This document shows, piece by piece, positions 1 to 6,767 of a stretch of 18,078 nucleotides of DNA. Position 1 is the first letter of the stretch; each line of letters begins with the position of its first letter. Made by a program: the position numbers and the translations under genes. The stretch covers positions 1 to 18,078 of the forward strand of contig BTUV01000062.1 in NCBI GenBank assembly GCA_045863035.1, read 5' to 3'. The notes below the pieces were generated by a model. It was not told the origin of the DNA, did no database searches, and saw nothing but the letters and a program-made list of their open reading frames with translations. This DNA is from H2-BAC3 sp045863035. GTDB lineage: Bacteria; Bacteroidota; Ignavibacteria; Ignavibacteriales; Ignavibacteriaceae.

Positions 1-75
1 GAAGAATGTCTGATCCGTTTAAAATACACGCTGCTTTTGCACCCGTATCATTAGCGTGTATATGCGTAAAATAAA

Positions 76-105
76 AAACCCGCCATAAATTAATTCAGCG
101 GGTTT
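76..105 (-). terminator. Rho-independent terminator of the DUF3332 gene
   Basis: An 8-bp perfect stem (AAACCCGC at 76-83 pairing with GCGGGTTT at 98-105) encloses a 14-nt loop. Read on the minus strand the stem is followed by a T-rich run covering about 72-78, as expected for an intrinsic terminator. It lies 23 bp beyond the stop codon of the DUF3332 gene. The plus strand has no T-run after the stem, so it probably works in one direction. Confidence 0.8.
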
Positions 106-128
106 CTGTAAAACAATAATAATTAAAC

Positions 129-677
129 TTATCTGACCGGTGGAAGATGATTCAAATCAACGGTAAGTTTGCTCTGATCAGGATAAACCAAAGTAAGCAG
201 TGAACTGTTCTCGCCCTGCTTTTCAGCAACCAGCCGGCTTTCTCCGCCGTCATTTGATATATACCATTTCCCGCTTGCATCATCAAACCAGAGGGAGGCG
301 GTTTCACCTTTTACTTCATCACCACTGATTTTTACAATATCAAACCTGTTTTGGGTGGCGGTAATTCTGTAAACACTTCCGTCATTGCTGACGTACTGGG
401 TTTCCTTTTCATCCTCATTCATGGCAACCGGATTCTTGCCTGTCCAGAACTCAATCGTGTTAAATATCAGCAAATCGGCTGCACCTGCTATCTCATAAGC
501 GGGGATTATGAACATAACCCACATTACCGCAGTGTTTACGAATTTATCTCCAACCGAACCGTTCCAGTTATAGAGTTTTTTTGTTACGGTAAACGACCCG
601 TAGCAGCCGCCAAGCTGCAATAACATCACTGCAGTAAGTAAAGTGACTGAAAGTTTTTTAAGAAACGAACGTTTCAT
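129..677 (-). CDS. DUF3332 family lipoprotein
   Basis: This 182-residue protein is predicted to be an exported, membrane-anchored lipoprotein of unknown function. A basic N-region (MKRSFLKK) and a hydrophobic stretch lead to a lipobox-like LGGC with Cys25 as the lipidation site. The segment just after it (CYGSF, LTKKLYNWNG-like, GDKFVN, and IEFWTGKNPV near residues 75-85) matches what I know of the DUF3332 family, which is widespread in Bacteroidota and gammaproteobacteria and has no established biochemical role. A hydrophobic segment at about residues 50-72 may be a second membrane-associated stretch. The C-terminal half looks like a small beta-rich domain (GSVYRITATQ, GKWYISNDGG). The ATG start is supported by AGGAG (complement at 683-687) about 7 nt upstream. 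The gene stands alone with its own terminator. Confidence 0.85.
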   Translation of the reverse strand: MKRSFLKKLSVTLLTAVMLLQLGGCYGSFTVTKKLYNWNGSVGDKFVNTAVMWVMFIIPAYEIAGAADLLIFNTIEFWTGKNPVAMNEDEKETQYVSNDGSVYRITATQNRFDIVKISGDEVKGETASLWFDDASGKWYISNDGGESRLVAEKQGENSSLLTLVYPDQSKLTVDLNHLPPVR

Positions 678-928
678 AAATGCTCCTGATATTTGTGAAA
701 GATTATCTGATCCAAAATAAGCAATTTATTGGAATTACAATCAGATTAATATCAAATCTGTAATCTATCACAAGGGCTATATTATTATCAATTCACTACT
801 AAAACAAAATGCTGATGATTAAAATATTTAAGCTACGAATAGAAACGGTGAATAAAGGATTTTCGCATATTTGGTATTAATTGGTGTTAGTCGAAGCTGT
901 GTACATATTTAATCAGTCGCGAAAACCT

Positions 929-995
929 GACACGAATTTCACCACCAACTCAGGCAAATATGATTTCATTCGTGTCATTCGTGGCAGAATATTCG
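929..995. repeat. Dispersed repeat copy A with inverted ends
   Basis: Perfect 9-bp inverted arms GACACGAAT (929-937) and ATTCGTGTC (968-976) are followed directly by ATTCGTGGCAGAATATTCG (977-995). The same arms and the same trailing block recur at 1042-1118. From memory, ATTCGTGTCATTCGTGG-like intergenic repeats are frequent in environmental Bacteroidota/Chlorobi genomes, so this is probably a fragment of a dispersed noncoding element. Confidence 0.6.
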
Positions 996-1041
996 TCTAA
1001 TAAACCAGCCAACAACCTAACACAAATTCTCACTAATTTAA

Positions 1042-1118
1042 GACACGAATTTCACCAAAGGCGATCGGATTTGTAATTTCATTCGCGCTAATTCGTGTCA
1101 TTCGTGGCAGAGTATCCG
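1042..1118. repeat. Dispersed repeat copy B with inverted ends
   Basis: This is a second copy of the element at 929-995. It has the same 9-bp arms, GACACGAAT (1042-1050) and ATTCGTGTC (1091-1099), the same CACGAATTTCACCA lead-in, and a trailing ATTCGTGGCAGAGTATCCG (1100-1118) with two substitutions relative to copy A. The centre is about 10 bp longer than in copy A, through an extra partial ATTCG unit. A further decayed half-unit (CACAAATTCTCACTAATTTAA) begins at about 1021. Confidence 0.6.
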
Positions 1119-1207
1119 GCTGTCAGAATTTACTGCCCCCTATTATCTTTTCCCCGATTATCGTAAATTTACTGACCTCTTAAAATATTTGTAGCAGGAA
1201 TTACAGA

Positions 1208-1855
1208 ATGAAATTTATCAGTTTTCTTTTATTAGTCATTACCTTCCAGGTGGCGGCTCAGCAGTCCTCCACCATCAAAATAGGACTTTTTGACCCTAAA
1301 GTAACCCAATCCGGCATGATTCTCGGCTACGAAGGCACTACCCCGATTGATGAACGGCTCGAAATGGGATGGAGCATTGACTGGTTCAACAAATCTTATG
1401 TTGACAAGCGCCTGGCTGAGCAGTTTAACACCAATTATGCCAGCGACATAGGCGAGCTCAACGAGCTCCGCGCTAAAACCAATCTGCATGGCTTCCCCGT
1501 TCTTTCGGTTCTCAAAGTCAACATCCCCTTCGACCAGCGCACCCAGTTTTACGTAATTGGTAACCTCGGGCTTGATTTTCTCCTGGTTTTTTACCGCGAT
1601 TTTAACAACCCGGCTGAGGACGACTGGCAGATGGCTGTTGATTTCGGATGGCGGCTCGGTGCAGGGGTGAAATACAAAATCGGCTCCCGCTCAGATCTTT
1701 TCCTTGAGTTCAATTACCACAACTCAGAACCAAGCTGGGAGTATGAAGTGCATGAACAGGCAACACTCACTTCTCCTGCGCGCACTCGCGTTTTTGAACG
1801 CAGTTATGATATGAGCGGTCTGATGGCTCGCTTAGGCATTAAATACTTTTATTAA
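1208..1855 (+). CDS. Small outer-membrane beta-barrel protein
   Basis: This 215-residue protein has a signal peptide (MKFISFLLLVITFQVAAQQ, probable cleavage after the AxA-like VAA). The rest alternates polar and hydrophobic residues in short stretches (IKIGLFDPK, RLEMGWSIDWF, QFYVIGNLGLDFLLVFYRDF, MAVDFGWRLGAGVKYKI, DLFLEFNYH), ending in GLMARLGIKYFY. A terminal aromatic strand is typical of the assembly signal of outer-membrane barrels, and the length fits an eight-stranded or similar small barrel. I do not recognise a specific family or substrate. AGGA precedes the ATG by about 8 nt. The next gene starts 26 bp downstream on the same strand, so the two are probably cotranscribed. A structural or porin-like role is inference. 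Confidence 0.7.
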   Translation: MKFISFLLLVITFQVAAQQSSTIKIGLFDPKVTQSGMILGYEGTTPIDERLEMGWSIDWFNKSYVDKRLAEQFNTNYASDIGELNELRAKTNLHGFPVLSVLKVNIPFDQRTQFYVIGNLGLDFLLVFYRDFNNPAEDDWQMAVDFGWRLGAGVKYKIGSRSDLFLEFNYHNSEPSWEYEVHEQATLTSPARTRVFERSYDMSGLMARLGIKYFY

Positions 1856-1881
1856 TTTTTTCAGAACAGAGAGAATACTAA

Positions 1882-3342
1882 ATGAACTCCCGGCACTTTC
1901 TCCTCTTTGTATATATACTGTTTTCATCACAGCAGTTAATTGCCCAGCCCGAAATGAAGCGTGAGCTCCGCGGTGCCTGGGTTGCAACCGTAGCTAATAT
2001 TGACTGGCCTAAAAACCGTAATGCTTCTTCCGGTGACCAGATTAAAGAGCTTATTGAGATTTTTGACAAGCTCAAAGATGCGGGCATCAACTCCATCTTC
2101 TTTCAGATTCGCACCGAGTGTGATGCTCTTTATAACTCTCCGTATGAACCGTGGTCTTACTGGCTGACCGGTTCACAGGGGTCAGAACCGAACCCTTACT
2201 ATGATCCGCTGGAGTTTGCCATTGCCGAAGCACACAAACGCGGAATGGAACTTCACGCATGGTTTAACCCTTACCGCGCCGAGAAAAAAGTCGGCGACTA
2301 TCCATTAAGCCCGCAGCATGTGGTTACCCGCCGGCCTGAGTGGATTCTGGATTTCCCCGGATATAAAATGCTCGACCCGGGCAACCCCGCCGTGCGTGAA
2401 TATATACGCGAAATCGTGGCTGATGTGGTTACCCGTTATGATGTTGATGGCATTCACTTTGATGATTACTTCTATCCCTATTCACCAAAAGTTTCAAATG
2501 AGGATTCCCTCAGCTTTGCCCGTTATCATAATAATATAAAAGATGTGGATGACTGGCGCCGATATAGCATCAACACTCTTATGGCTGAGCTGAATGAAAT
2601 CATTAAAGCGGTTAAACCCCGTGTTAAGTTTGGCATCAGTCCATTCGGTATTGTGCTGAATGAGTATGCCGGAACCTCCGGATTTAACTCCTATGACATA
2701 CTTTACTGCGACCCGCTCAGCTGGATTGAAAACAAAACCGTTGATTATGTTCTGCCGCAGCTTTATTGGGAAGTTGGTCACGAAAAAGCTGATTACGCAA
2801 AACTGCTTCCCTGGTGGTCTCAGGTTACCAAGGATGTTCATTTATATATAGGTGAATACTCAGGCAGATTTGCAAACGCAAACTTTAAGGGTAATAAAAG
2901 CGAACTGGGCGATCATCTTCGCATGACAAGAACTTTCAATAACGTTCAGGGCTCGGTTTATTTCAGTTCAAGCTCTATAACACGTAATGCACAGGGCATA
3001 GCCGACTCTATGAAAAACGATTGGTTTGCTGAACCTGCCTTCCCGCCTCTTATGCCGTGGAAAGATATGGTTCCCCCTAATGCACCGAAGAATATGAAAT
3101 CAGAGAAAACTGAGCGCGGTCTGCTGGTAACCTGGGAGGCGCCTGACCCCGCCGCGGACGGTGAAGAACCGTTTGGATATATTATCTATCGCAAGCTCAA
3201 AAACAGTGATGCTGATTTTAGTATTACAAGAATCATCACCGGAAAGAACCGCCGCTTTATGGATCAGAGCGCGGAAGATGACCCCGCCCTGTATGACTAC
3301 AAAATCGCAGCGTTTGACCGGATGTACAACATCAGTAAATAA
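1882..3342 (+). CDS. GHL10 (DUF187/YngK-type) glycoside-hydrolase-like protein with FN3-like domain
   Basis: This 486-residue secreted protein starts with a signal peptide (residues 1-22, ending LIAQ). It then matches the glycosyl-hydrolase-like 10 family: RELRGAWVATVANIDWP at 27-43, SIFFQIRTECDALY, the AWFNPYR motif, and the barrel motif DGIHFDDYFYPY at 189-200, whose acidic residues are the likely active site. The family is thought to adopt a TIM barrel and act on cell-wall or other polysaccharides, but substrates are mostly undefined. A fibronectin-III-like domain starts at about residue 398 (PPNAPKNM, LLVTWEAP, YIIYRK, DYKIAAFD). Lack of a T9SS sorting tail suggests periplasmic or outer-membrane association rather than T9SS export. 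An AGAGAG sequence at 1869-1874 may serve as the ribosome-binding site. A hairpin terminator follows 10 bp after the stop. Confidence 0.85.
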   Translation: MNSRHFLLFVYILFSSQQLIAQPEMKRELRGAWVATVANIDWPKNRNASSGDQIKELIEIFDKLKDAGINSIFFQIRTECDALYNSPYEPWSYWLTGSQGSEPNPYYDPLEFAIAEAHKRGMELHAWFNPYRAEKKVGDYPLSPQHVVTRRPEWILDFPGYKMLDPGNPAVREYIREIVADVVTRYDVDGIHFDDYFYPYSPKVSNEDSLSFARYHNNIKDVDDWRRYSINTLMAELNEIIKAVKPRVKFGISPFGIVLNEYAGTSGFNSYDILYCDPLSWIENKTVDYVLPQLYWEVGHEKADYAKLLPWWSQVTKDVHLYIGEYSGRFANANFKGNKSELGDHLRMTRTFNNVQGSVYFSSSSITRNAQGIADSMKNDWFAEPAFPPLMPWKDMVPPNAPKNMKSEKTERGLLVTWEAPDPAADGEEPFGYIIYRKLKNSDADFSITRIITGKNRRFMDQSAEDDPALYDYKIAAFDRMYNISK

Positions 3343-3346
3343 ATTT

Positions 3347-4006
3347 TTACAGGAGAGGGGTCGTCAACCCCTCTCCCGTTTTATAATGCTTTTCACACAG
3401 TGCCCTGAAGTTCATATAACAGGTCTGCATATACTCCCGGTACTCCTTTGCCTGCAATGAACTGAGCGGAGTGTAAACTGCTGAATATATCTCCGGCTTC
3501 GGCTGGTCTTTATATATTATCTTAAAGAACACCGGCATCAGAAGAAACTCCTTTTTAGCATATTCAACTATCTTTGTAACCCCGCCTTTCTGATTCAATA
3601 CCGGAGTTTCCTGCGACTCTATTTCCCCCTGCGGATACACCACTGCAAGATTTTCTGCTACCGCTAACACGTCAGCCGTATATCGTAATGCGTCAATCAC
3701 TTTTTTGGGCTTGCCGGGGTCAATCCCAAAAGCGCCGACTTTGTTAAAGAATGGATATTTTTTTATTTGCTCTTCGAGCATCATCAGGTGAAGTTTTCTG
3801 CCCGGGAGCATCTCTCTTCTTAAACGATCAACAAAAAAACCATCCCACCAGGAAATGTGATTTGGTGTCATCAGTATAGCCATACCCCTCTCTGGATTTG
3901 GCTTCTCACCAAGCAAAACAAATGAACTGAAATTTTTTCTCATAAGCCGGTCTATATACCAGTGAAACAGCAGCGCGGCAGAACGGCTATGGCGGACTCT
4001 GTTCAT
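3347..4006 (-). CDS. PlsC-type (1-acylglycerol-phosphate) acyltransferase family protein, carotenoid operon
   Basis: This 219-residue protein belongs to the PlsC/LPLAT acyltransferase superfamily, which transfers acyl groups from acyl-ACP or acyl-CoA to hydroxyl acceptors at the inner membrane. The catalytic HX4D motif is H50-ISWW-D55 (in PNHISWWDGFF). The later YPQGE (124-128) corresponds to the conserved block written FPEGT in PlsC, and GAFGIDPGKP fits the block between them. The C-terminus (LTTPLL) is coded by the hairpin shared with the convergent gene. Its ATG overlaps the stop of the desaturase gene by 4 bp (4003-4006), so translation is probably coupled. Known carotenoid pathways use such enzymes to esterify carotenoid glycosides (CruD in green sulfur bacteria, CrtO in Staphylococcus). 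No glycosyltransferase is nearby, so acylation of a carotenoid is inference. A phospholipid role is the alternative. Confidence 0.8.
   Translation of the reverse strand: MNRVRHSRSAALLFHWYIDRLMRKNFSSFVLLGEKPNPERGMAILMTPNHISWWDGFFVDRLRREMLPGRKLHLMMLEEQIKKYPFFNKVGAFGIDPGKPKKVIDALRYTADVLAVAENLAVVYPQGEIESQETPVLNQKGGVTKIVEYAKKEFLLMPVFFKIIYKDQPKPEIYSAVYTPLSSLQAKEYREYMQTCYMNFRALCEKHYKTGEGLTTPLL
3352..3382 (+). terminator. Rho-independent terminator after the GHL10 gene, inside the opposing coding sequence
   Basis: A 10-bp perfect stem, GGAGAGGGGT (3352-3361) with ACCCCTCTCC (3367-3376), has a 5-nt loop and is followed on the plus strand by CGTTTTA. The stop of the plus-strand gene is at 3340-3342. 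The last codons of the convergent acyltransferase gene (stop at 3347-3349) are written through this hairpin. On the minus strand the run after the stem is less T-rich, but the structure may slow transcription both ways. Confidence 0.8.
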
Positions 4007-5496
4007 TTCTTTCCCTTTCCAATGTCTTCCATCACCTTTTCAGCAGCGATAATACCAGACTGAATCACCAGCGGAATTCCCCCTCCCGGATGCGCGCTCC
4101 CTCCGCAGAAATACAAGTTCTTAAACGATGATGACCGGTTCGCCTGCCTGAGGAATGCCGCATTTCTTGAATTCGAAGAAACCCCGTATATACTCCCCCA
4201 TTTGCTGTTAGTTCTTTCCTGAATCATACCGGGTGTCTGAATAGCTTCAAACCTGATATGTGGCCGTATATCCTCTCCAGTCATCGCCTGTAACTTATTA
4301 AGAACCGTCTCCTTCGCCTGATAAATTTCCGCATCACTGATTCTGCCATCATCGTAAGGAGTGTTAATCATTACAAACAGATTTGAGCTCCCCGCCGGAG
4401 CATCAGATGTGTTATACTTTGATGATATATATACATATACCGTGGGGTCATTTGGTATCTTTTTCTCATTGAACAGCTCACGGAACTCCTTTTCATAGTC
4501 TGCCGAAAAAAGAATATTGTGAATTTCAAGTGTGTGGAATTCCCTCCCGACTCCCCAGTAAAAAACCAGTCCCGAACCGGAGGGCTCCATTCTTTTATAT
4601 CGCTTCGCTTCGCCGGCTTTTGGGTTCTTCAGCAGCTTCTCGTAGGTGTAATTAACATCCGCGTTGCTGATGATTTTGTCAAAATGCTCAATCCTGCCAT
4701 TTATTCGCAAACCGTTTGCAACACTTCCACCGGTGATAATCTCTTCAACCTGAACGCCGGTTTGTATTACCGCTCCCCTTTCCTCAGCAAGCTGTCTGAT
4801 AACTTCGGGAATTTTTCTGATTCCTCCTTCAGGTATATATGCTCCCATGGTATATTCAACATGAGGTATTACATTCAATGTTGCGGGAGCAAGATACGGG
4901 CTTGAACCGTTGTAGGTAGCATAGCGGTCAAACAACTGAACCAGACGCTTATCAGTAAAGAATGACGAATTCGCCTGATGCACCGTTCTGAGCGGGTCAA
5001 TCCGCGGAAGTTTTAAAAGGGATTTTAACCCGGCCGCGCTCAAAAAAAGTTTTGCTGAACGGAAATCATTCAGAATGAACACATCAGCAGTCGCCTTGTA
5101 AATGTTTTCGCAGTAAGTCAGATACTTTTCAAGATGTTCCTTTGGCTCGCCTGTTTTTTCCTTCACCTCCTGCTTAAACTTTTCTCTGTCAGCAAATGCG
5201 TCCAACTCTGTACCATCCGGATAAAAGTAGCGGCAAATGATATCCAATTTCCTTAGTGTTATATACTCCTCGCCTTTAGCGCCGCATCGTTCAAACAGGT
5301 TCTGCGGAATAAACGGCATGGTAAGCAGGGAGGGGCCGGCATCAAAGCTATATCCGTTCCCTTCAATTACCGCCGCTTTACCGCCTGTGTAACTGTTCTT
5401 CTCAAAAAGTGTCACAGTAAAACCCTTAGAAGCCAGGAGAGTAGCAGCGCTCAGACCTCCGAGTCCCCCTCCTATAACTGCAACACGTTCAGACAA
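4003..5496 (-). CDS. crtI: Carotenoid desaturase of the CrtI/CrtD family (phytoene desaturase-like)
   Basis: This 497-residue FAD-dependent enzyme desaturates a C40 carotene. The N-terminal Rossmann motif is VAVIGGGLGGLSAA (G9, G11, G14) with the acidic E32 ending the second strand, followed by TGGKAA and FDAGPSLLTMP. The C-terminal CrtI signature is NLYFCGGSAHPGGGIPLVIQ from residue 460. The length is typical of the family. It could be phytoene desaturase (CrtI) or a 3,4-desaturase acting on hydroxylated carotenes (CrtD), and the sequence alone does not let me separate these. Residues MSERVAV begin at a TTG codon (complement at 5494-5496) that overlaps the end of the lycopene cyclase gene by 8 bp. 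No ATG lies before the Rossmann motif, so the TTG start is required. The overlap on both sides shows an operon. Confidence 0.85.
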   Translation of the reverse strand: MSERVAVIGGGLGGLSAATLLASKGFTVTLFEKNSYTGGKAAVIEGNGYSFDAGPSLLTMPFIPQNLFERCGAKGEEYITLRKLDIICRYFYPDGTELDAFADREKFKQEVKEKTGEPKEHLEKYLTYCENIYKATADVFILNDFRSAKLFLSAAGLKSLLKLPRIDPLRTVHQANSSFFTDKRLVQLFDRYATYNGSSPYLAPATLNVIPHVEYTMGAYIPEGGIRKIPEVIRQLAEERGAVIQTGVQVEEIITGGSVANGLRINGRIEHFDKIISNADVNYTYEKLLKNPKAGEAKRYKRMEPSGSGLVFYWGVGREFHTLEIHNILFSADYEKEFRELFNEKKIPNDPTVYVYISSKYNTSDAPAGSSNLFVMINTPYDDGRISDAEIYQAKETVLNKLQAMTGEDIRPHIRFEAIQTPGMIQERTNSKWGSIYGVSSNSRNAAFLRQANRSSSFKNLYFCGGSAHPGGGIPLVIQSGIIAAEKVMEDIGKGKK

Positions 5497-6166
5497 TTTT
5501 AAACTTCTTCAGAAAGTGATGATAACAAAACAACCACCAGCTAATCATTGAAAAGGAGTAAACAAAATCTTCAACCGGAATCGTAGTTACGCGCGGCCCC
5601 CATATAGCATCGGGGCTGTACCACACTATCGGCGGGGCAGTAAGAAGATAATTAACCATAAAAAATGGTATATAACTTATCGCAATGGTAATATAAAAGT
5701 TGCGGGATGAAAAAAGCTCCGACTTCACAAAACGCATAAGAAGGAAGAATGAACCCGAAAATGCCAGTACGGTAGTTGTATAATACTGTGTGTGATAAAT
5801 TCCGCTCAAAGTAAATAATACCACAGCGCATCCAAACAAAAACCACCCGGGTAGTATTACCGGTTTGTCTTTGATATAAAACCTGATAGTTTCATAAGTA
5901 AACACAATTGCATAAGGCACGGTAATAAAGAACAAAATCTCTTCGAGCGGCAAACCCCCGATTCTTAGAGAGCCGGTATAAAGTTCGCTAAACCCCCAGT
6001 CACCGCGCCGCGTTGCGATGATATCCCAAATAATATATATAGTGCTGACGATGCCCAGCGAAGCCAGTAACGCCGGAATTCTCCTGTAAAATCTGATGTT
6101 TTTCTCGAATGAAAAGAGCAGTGGAAATATAACTATCCCCAGATTGATCAGCATATATCTGCTCAT
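5489..6166 (-). CDS. crtYcd: Lycopene cyclase, fused CrtYc-CrtYd type
   Basis: This 225-residue polytopic inner-membrane protein is predicted to form beta-ionone rings on lycopene. It shows two tandem copies of the lycopene cyclase domain. The first carries PLEEILFFITVPY (P73, E75, E76). The second carries PVEDFVYSFSMI (P197, E199, D200). These are the conserved P-x-E-E/D motifs that in actinobacteria sit on separate CrtYc and CrtYd subunits. Fused versions occur in Bacteroidota and archaea, and the length matches. About six to seven membrane segments are visible. It starts 4 bp after the stop of the upstream exported protein and overlaps the desaturase by 8 bp. Presence of a beta-cyclase suggests the end product is a cyclic carotenoid rather than an acyclic one. 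Confidence 0.85.
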   Translation of the reverse strand: MSRYMLINLGIVIFPLLFSFEKNIRFYRRIPALLASLGIVSTIYIIWDIIATRRGDWGFSELYTGSLRIGGLPLEEILFFITVPYAIVFTYETIRFYIKDKPVILPGWFLFGCAVVLFTLSGIYHTQYYTTTVLAFSGSFFLLMRFVKSELFSSRNFYITIAISYIPFFMVNYLLTAPPIVWYSPDAIWGPRVTTIPVEDFVYSFSMISWWLFCYHHFLKKFKIV

Positions 6167-6170
6167 GCTG

Positions 6171-6746
6171 TTAGCCCAGTGCTTCCATCTGGCGACGAAG
6201 CTCTGCTCTCTGCTTATAATTCACATCGCTGCTTTCAATCATAAACTCATATATACCCCTCACCAGTTTCTCTGAGATGTGATCTGTCTGCTTTTTTTTC
6301 AGCAGCCGCAGAATAACCTCAGCGTCAGTCTTCTGCTCCGCGCCATAACCAAGCAAGGCGGGGAGGTGATAAAGAATAGTGTAACGCAAAAACCGGATCT
6401 CAATATTTTCCGGTTCAGATTCCAGTGCCTCAGCTATTTGGGCTAATCCTTTTTGCAGATAGGTAAGCTTTGTATAGGGATTATAGGAATGTTTGGCGAG
6501 CAGAGTTTCAGTTGCTCCTGAAAACGCCTTAATAACAGGATAACGGTTTTTTATGCTGCCGCCCTTCCCCTGCGTAAAATAATTCATCAACATGTCCGCG
6601 GAGTCACTGTTTTCAATGCTGTTGTAAAACGCGTGCCTGACAAAACTAAGGATATGGTCAGGCGGATAACTGAATAACGGATATCCTGCCGCGTCAGATC
6701 TAAACAACCCGGCGGCTAAAAAAATTATCAGACAAATTCGAATCAT
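6171..6746 (-). CDS. Unrecognised exported protein in the carotenoid operon
   Basis: This 191-residue protein has a signal peptide (MIRICLIIFLAAGLFRSDAAG) and a mature part of mostly helical character. I see SGATETLLAKHSYNPYTKLTYLQKGLAQIAEALESEPENIEIRFLRYTI (split here: KHSYNPYTKLTYLQKG near 83-98, then EPENIEIRFLRY near 114-125) and a following LPALLGYG. I recall similar roughly 190-residue uncharacterised proteins next to carotenoid genes in Bacteroidota, with the same NPxTKLxY, IExRFLR and PxxLGY blocks, but have no named family to offer. The helical pattern could be TPR-like. It lies 21 bp after the MBL-fold gene and 4 bp before the lycopene cyclase, so cotranscription is very likely. AGGGAG is placed about 14 nt before the ATG, with a TATATATA run between them. 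Function is unknown. Confidence 0.75.
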   Translation of the reverse strand: MIRICLIIFLAAGLFRSDAAGYPLFSYPPDHILSFVRHAFYNSIENSDSADMLMNYFTQGKGGSIKNRYPVIKAFSGATETLLAKHSYNPYTKLTYLQKGLAQIAEALESEPENIEIRFLRYTILYHLPALLGYGAEQKTDAEVILRLLKKKQTDHISEKLVRGIYEFMIESSDVNYKQRAELRRQMEALG

Positions 6747-6767
6747 GTTTTTATATATACTCCCTGT

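Larger units (their letters stand above)
678..1207. other. Gene-free region with two related repeat copies
   Basis: These 530 bp lie between the divergent DUF3332 gene and the outer-membrane barrel gene. I find no convincing ORF or RNA gene. The left half (678-900) is AT-rich and probably carries the promoters of both genes, but I cannot place -35/-10 boxes with confidence. The right half contains two copies of a diverged repeat (929-995 and 1042-1118). A ribosome-binding AGGA at 1196-1199 precedes the ATG at 1208. Confidence 0.7.

Noticed and set aside
1..75. Possible 3' end of a plus-strand gene (frames closing at 52-54 or 72-74)
   Set aside because: Only 17-23 codons are visible at the window edge, two frames are equally open, and neither tail is recognisable.
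929..1118. CRISPR array
   Set aside because: There are only two diverged copies with internal inverted arms, no regular spacer length, and no cas genes nearby.
3161..3460. 99-residue plus-strand ORF spanning the GHL10 end and the convergent gene
   Set aside because: It lies in an alternative frame across two well-supported genes and through the terminator hairpin, with no family resemblance.
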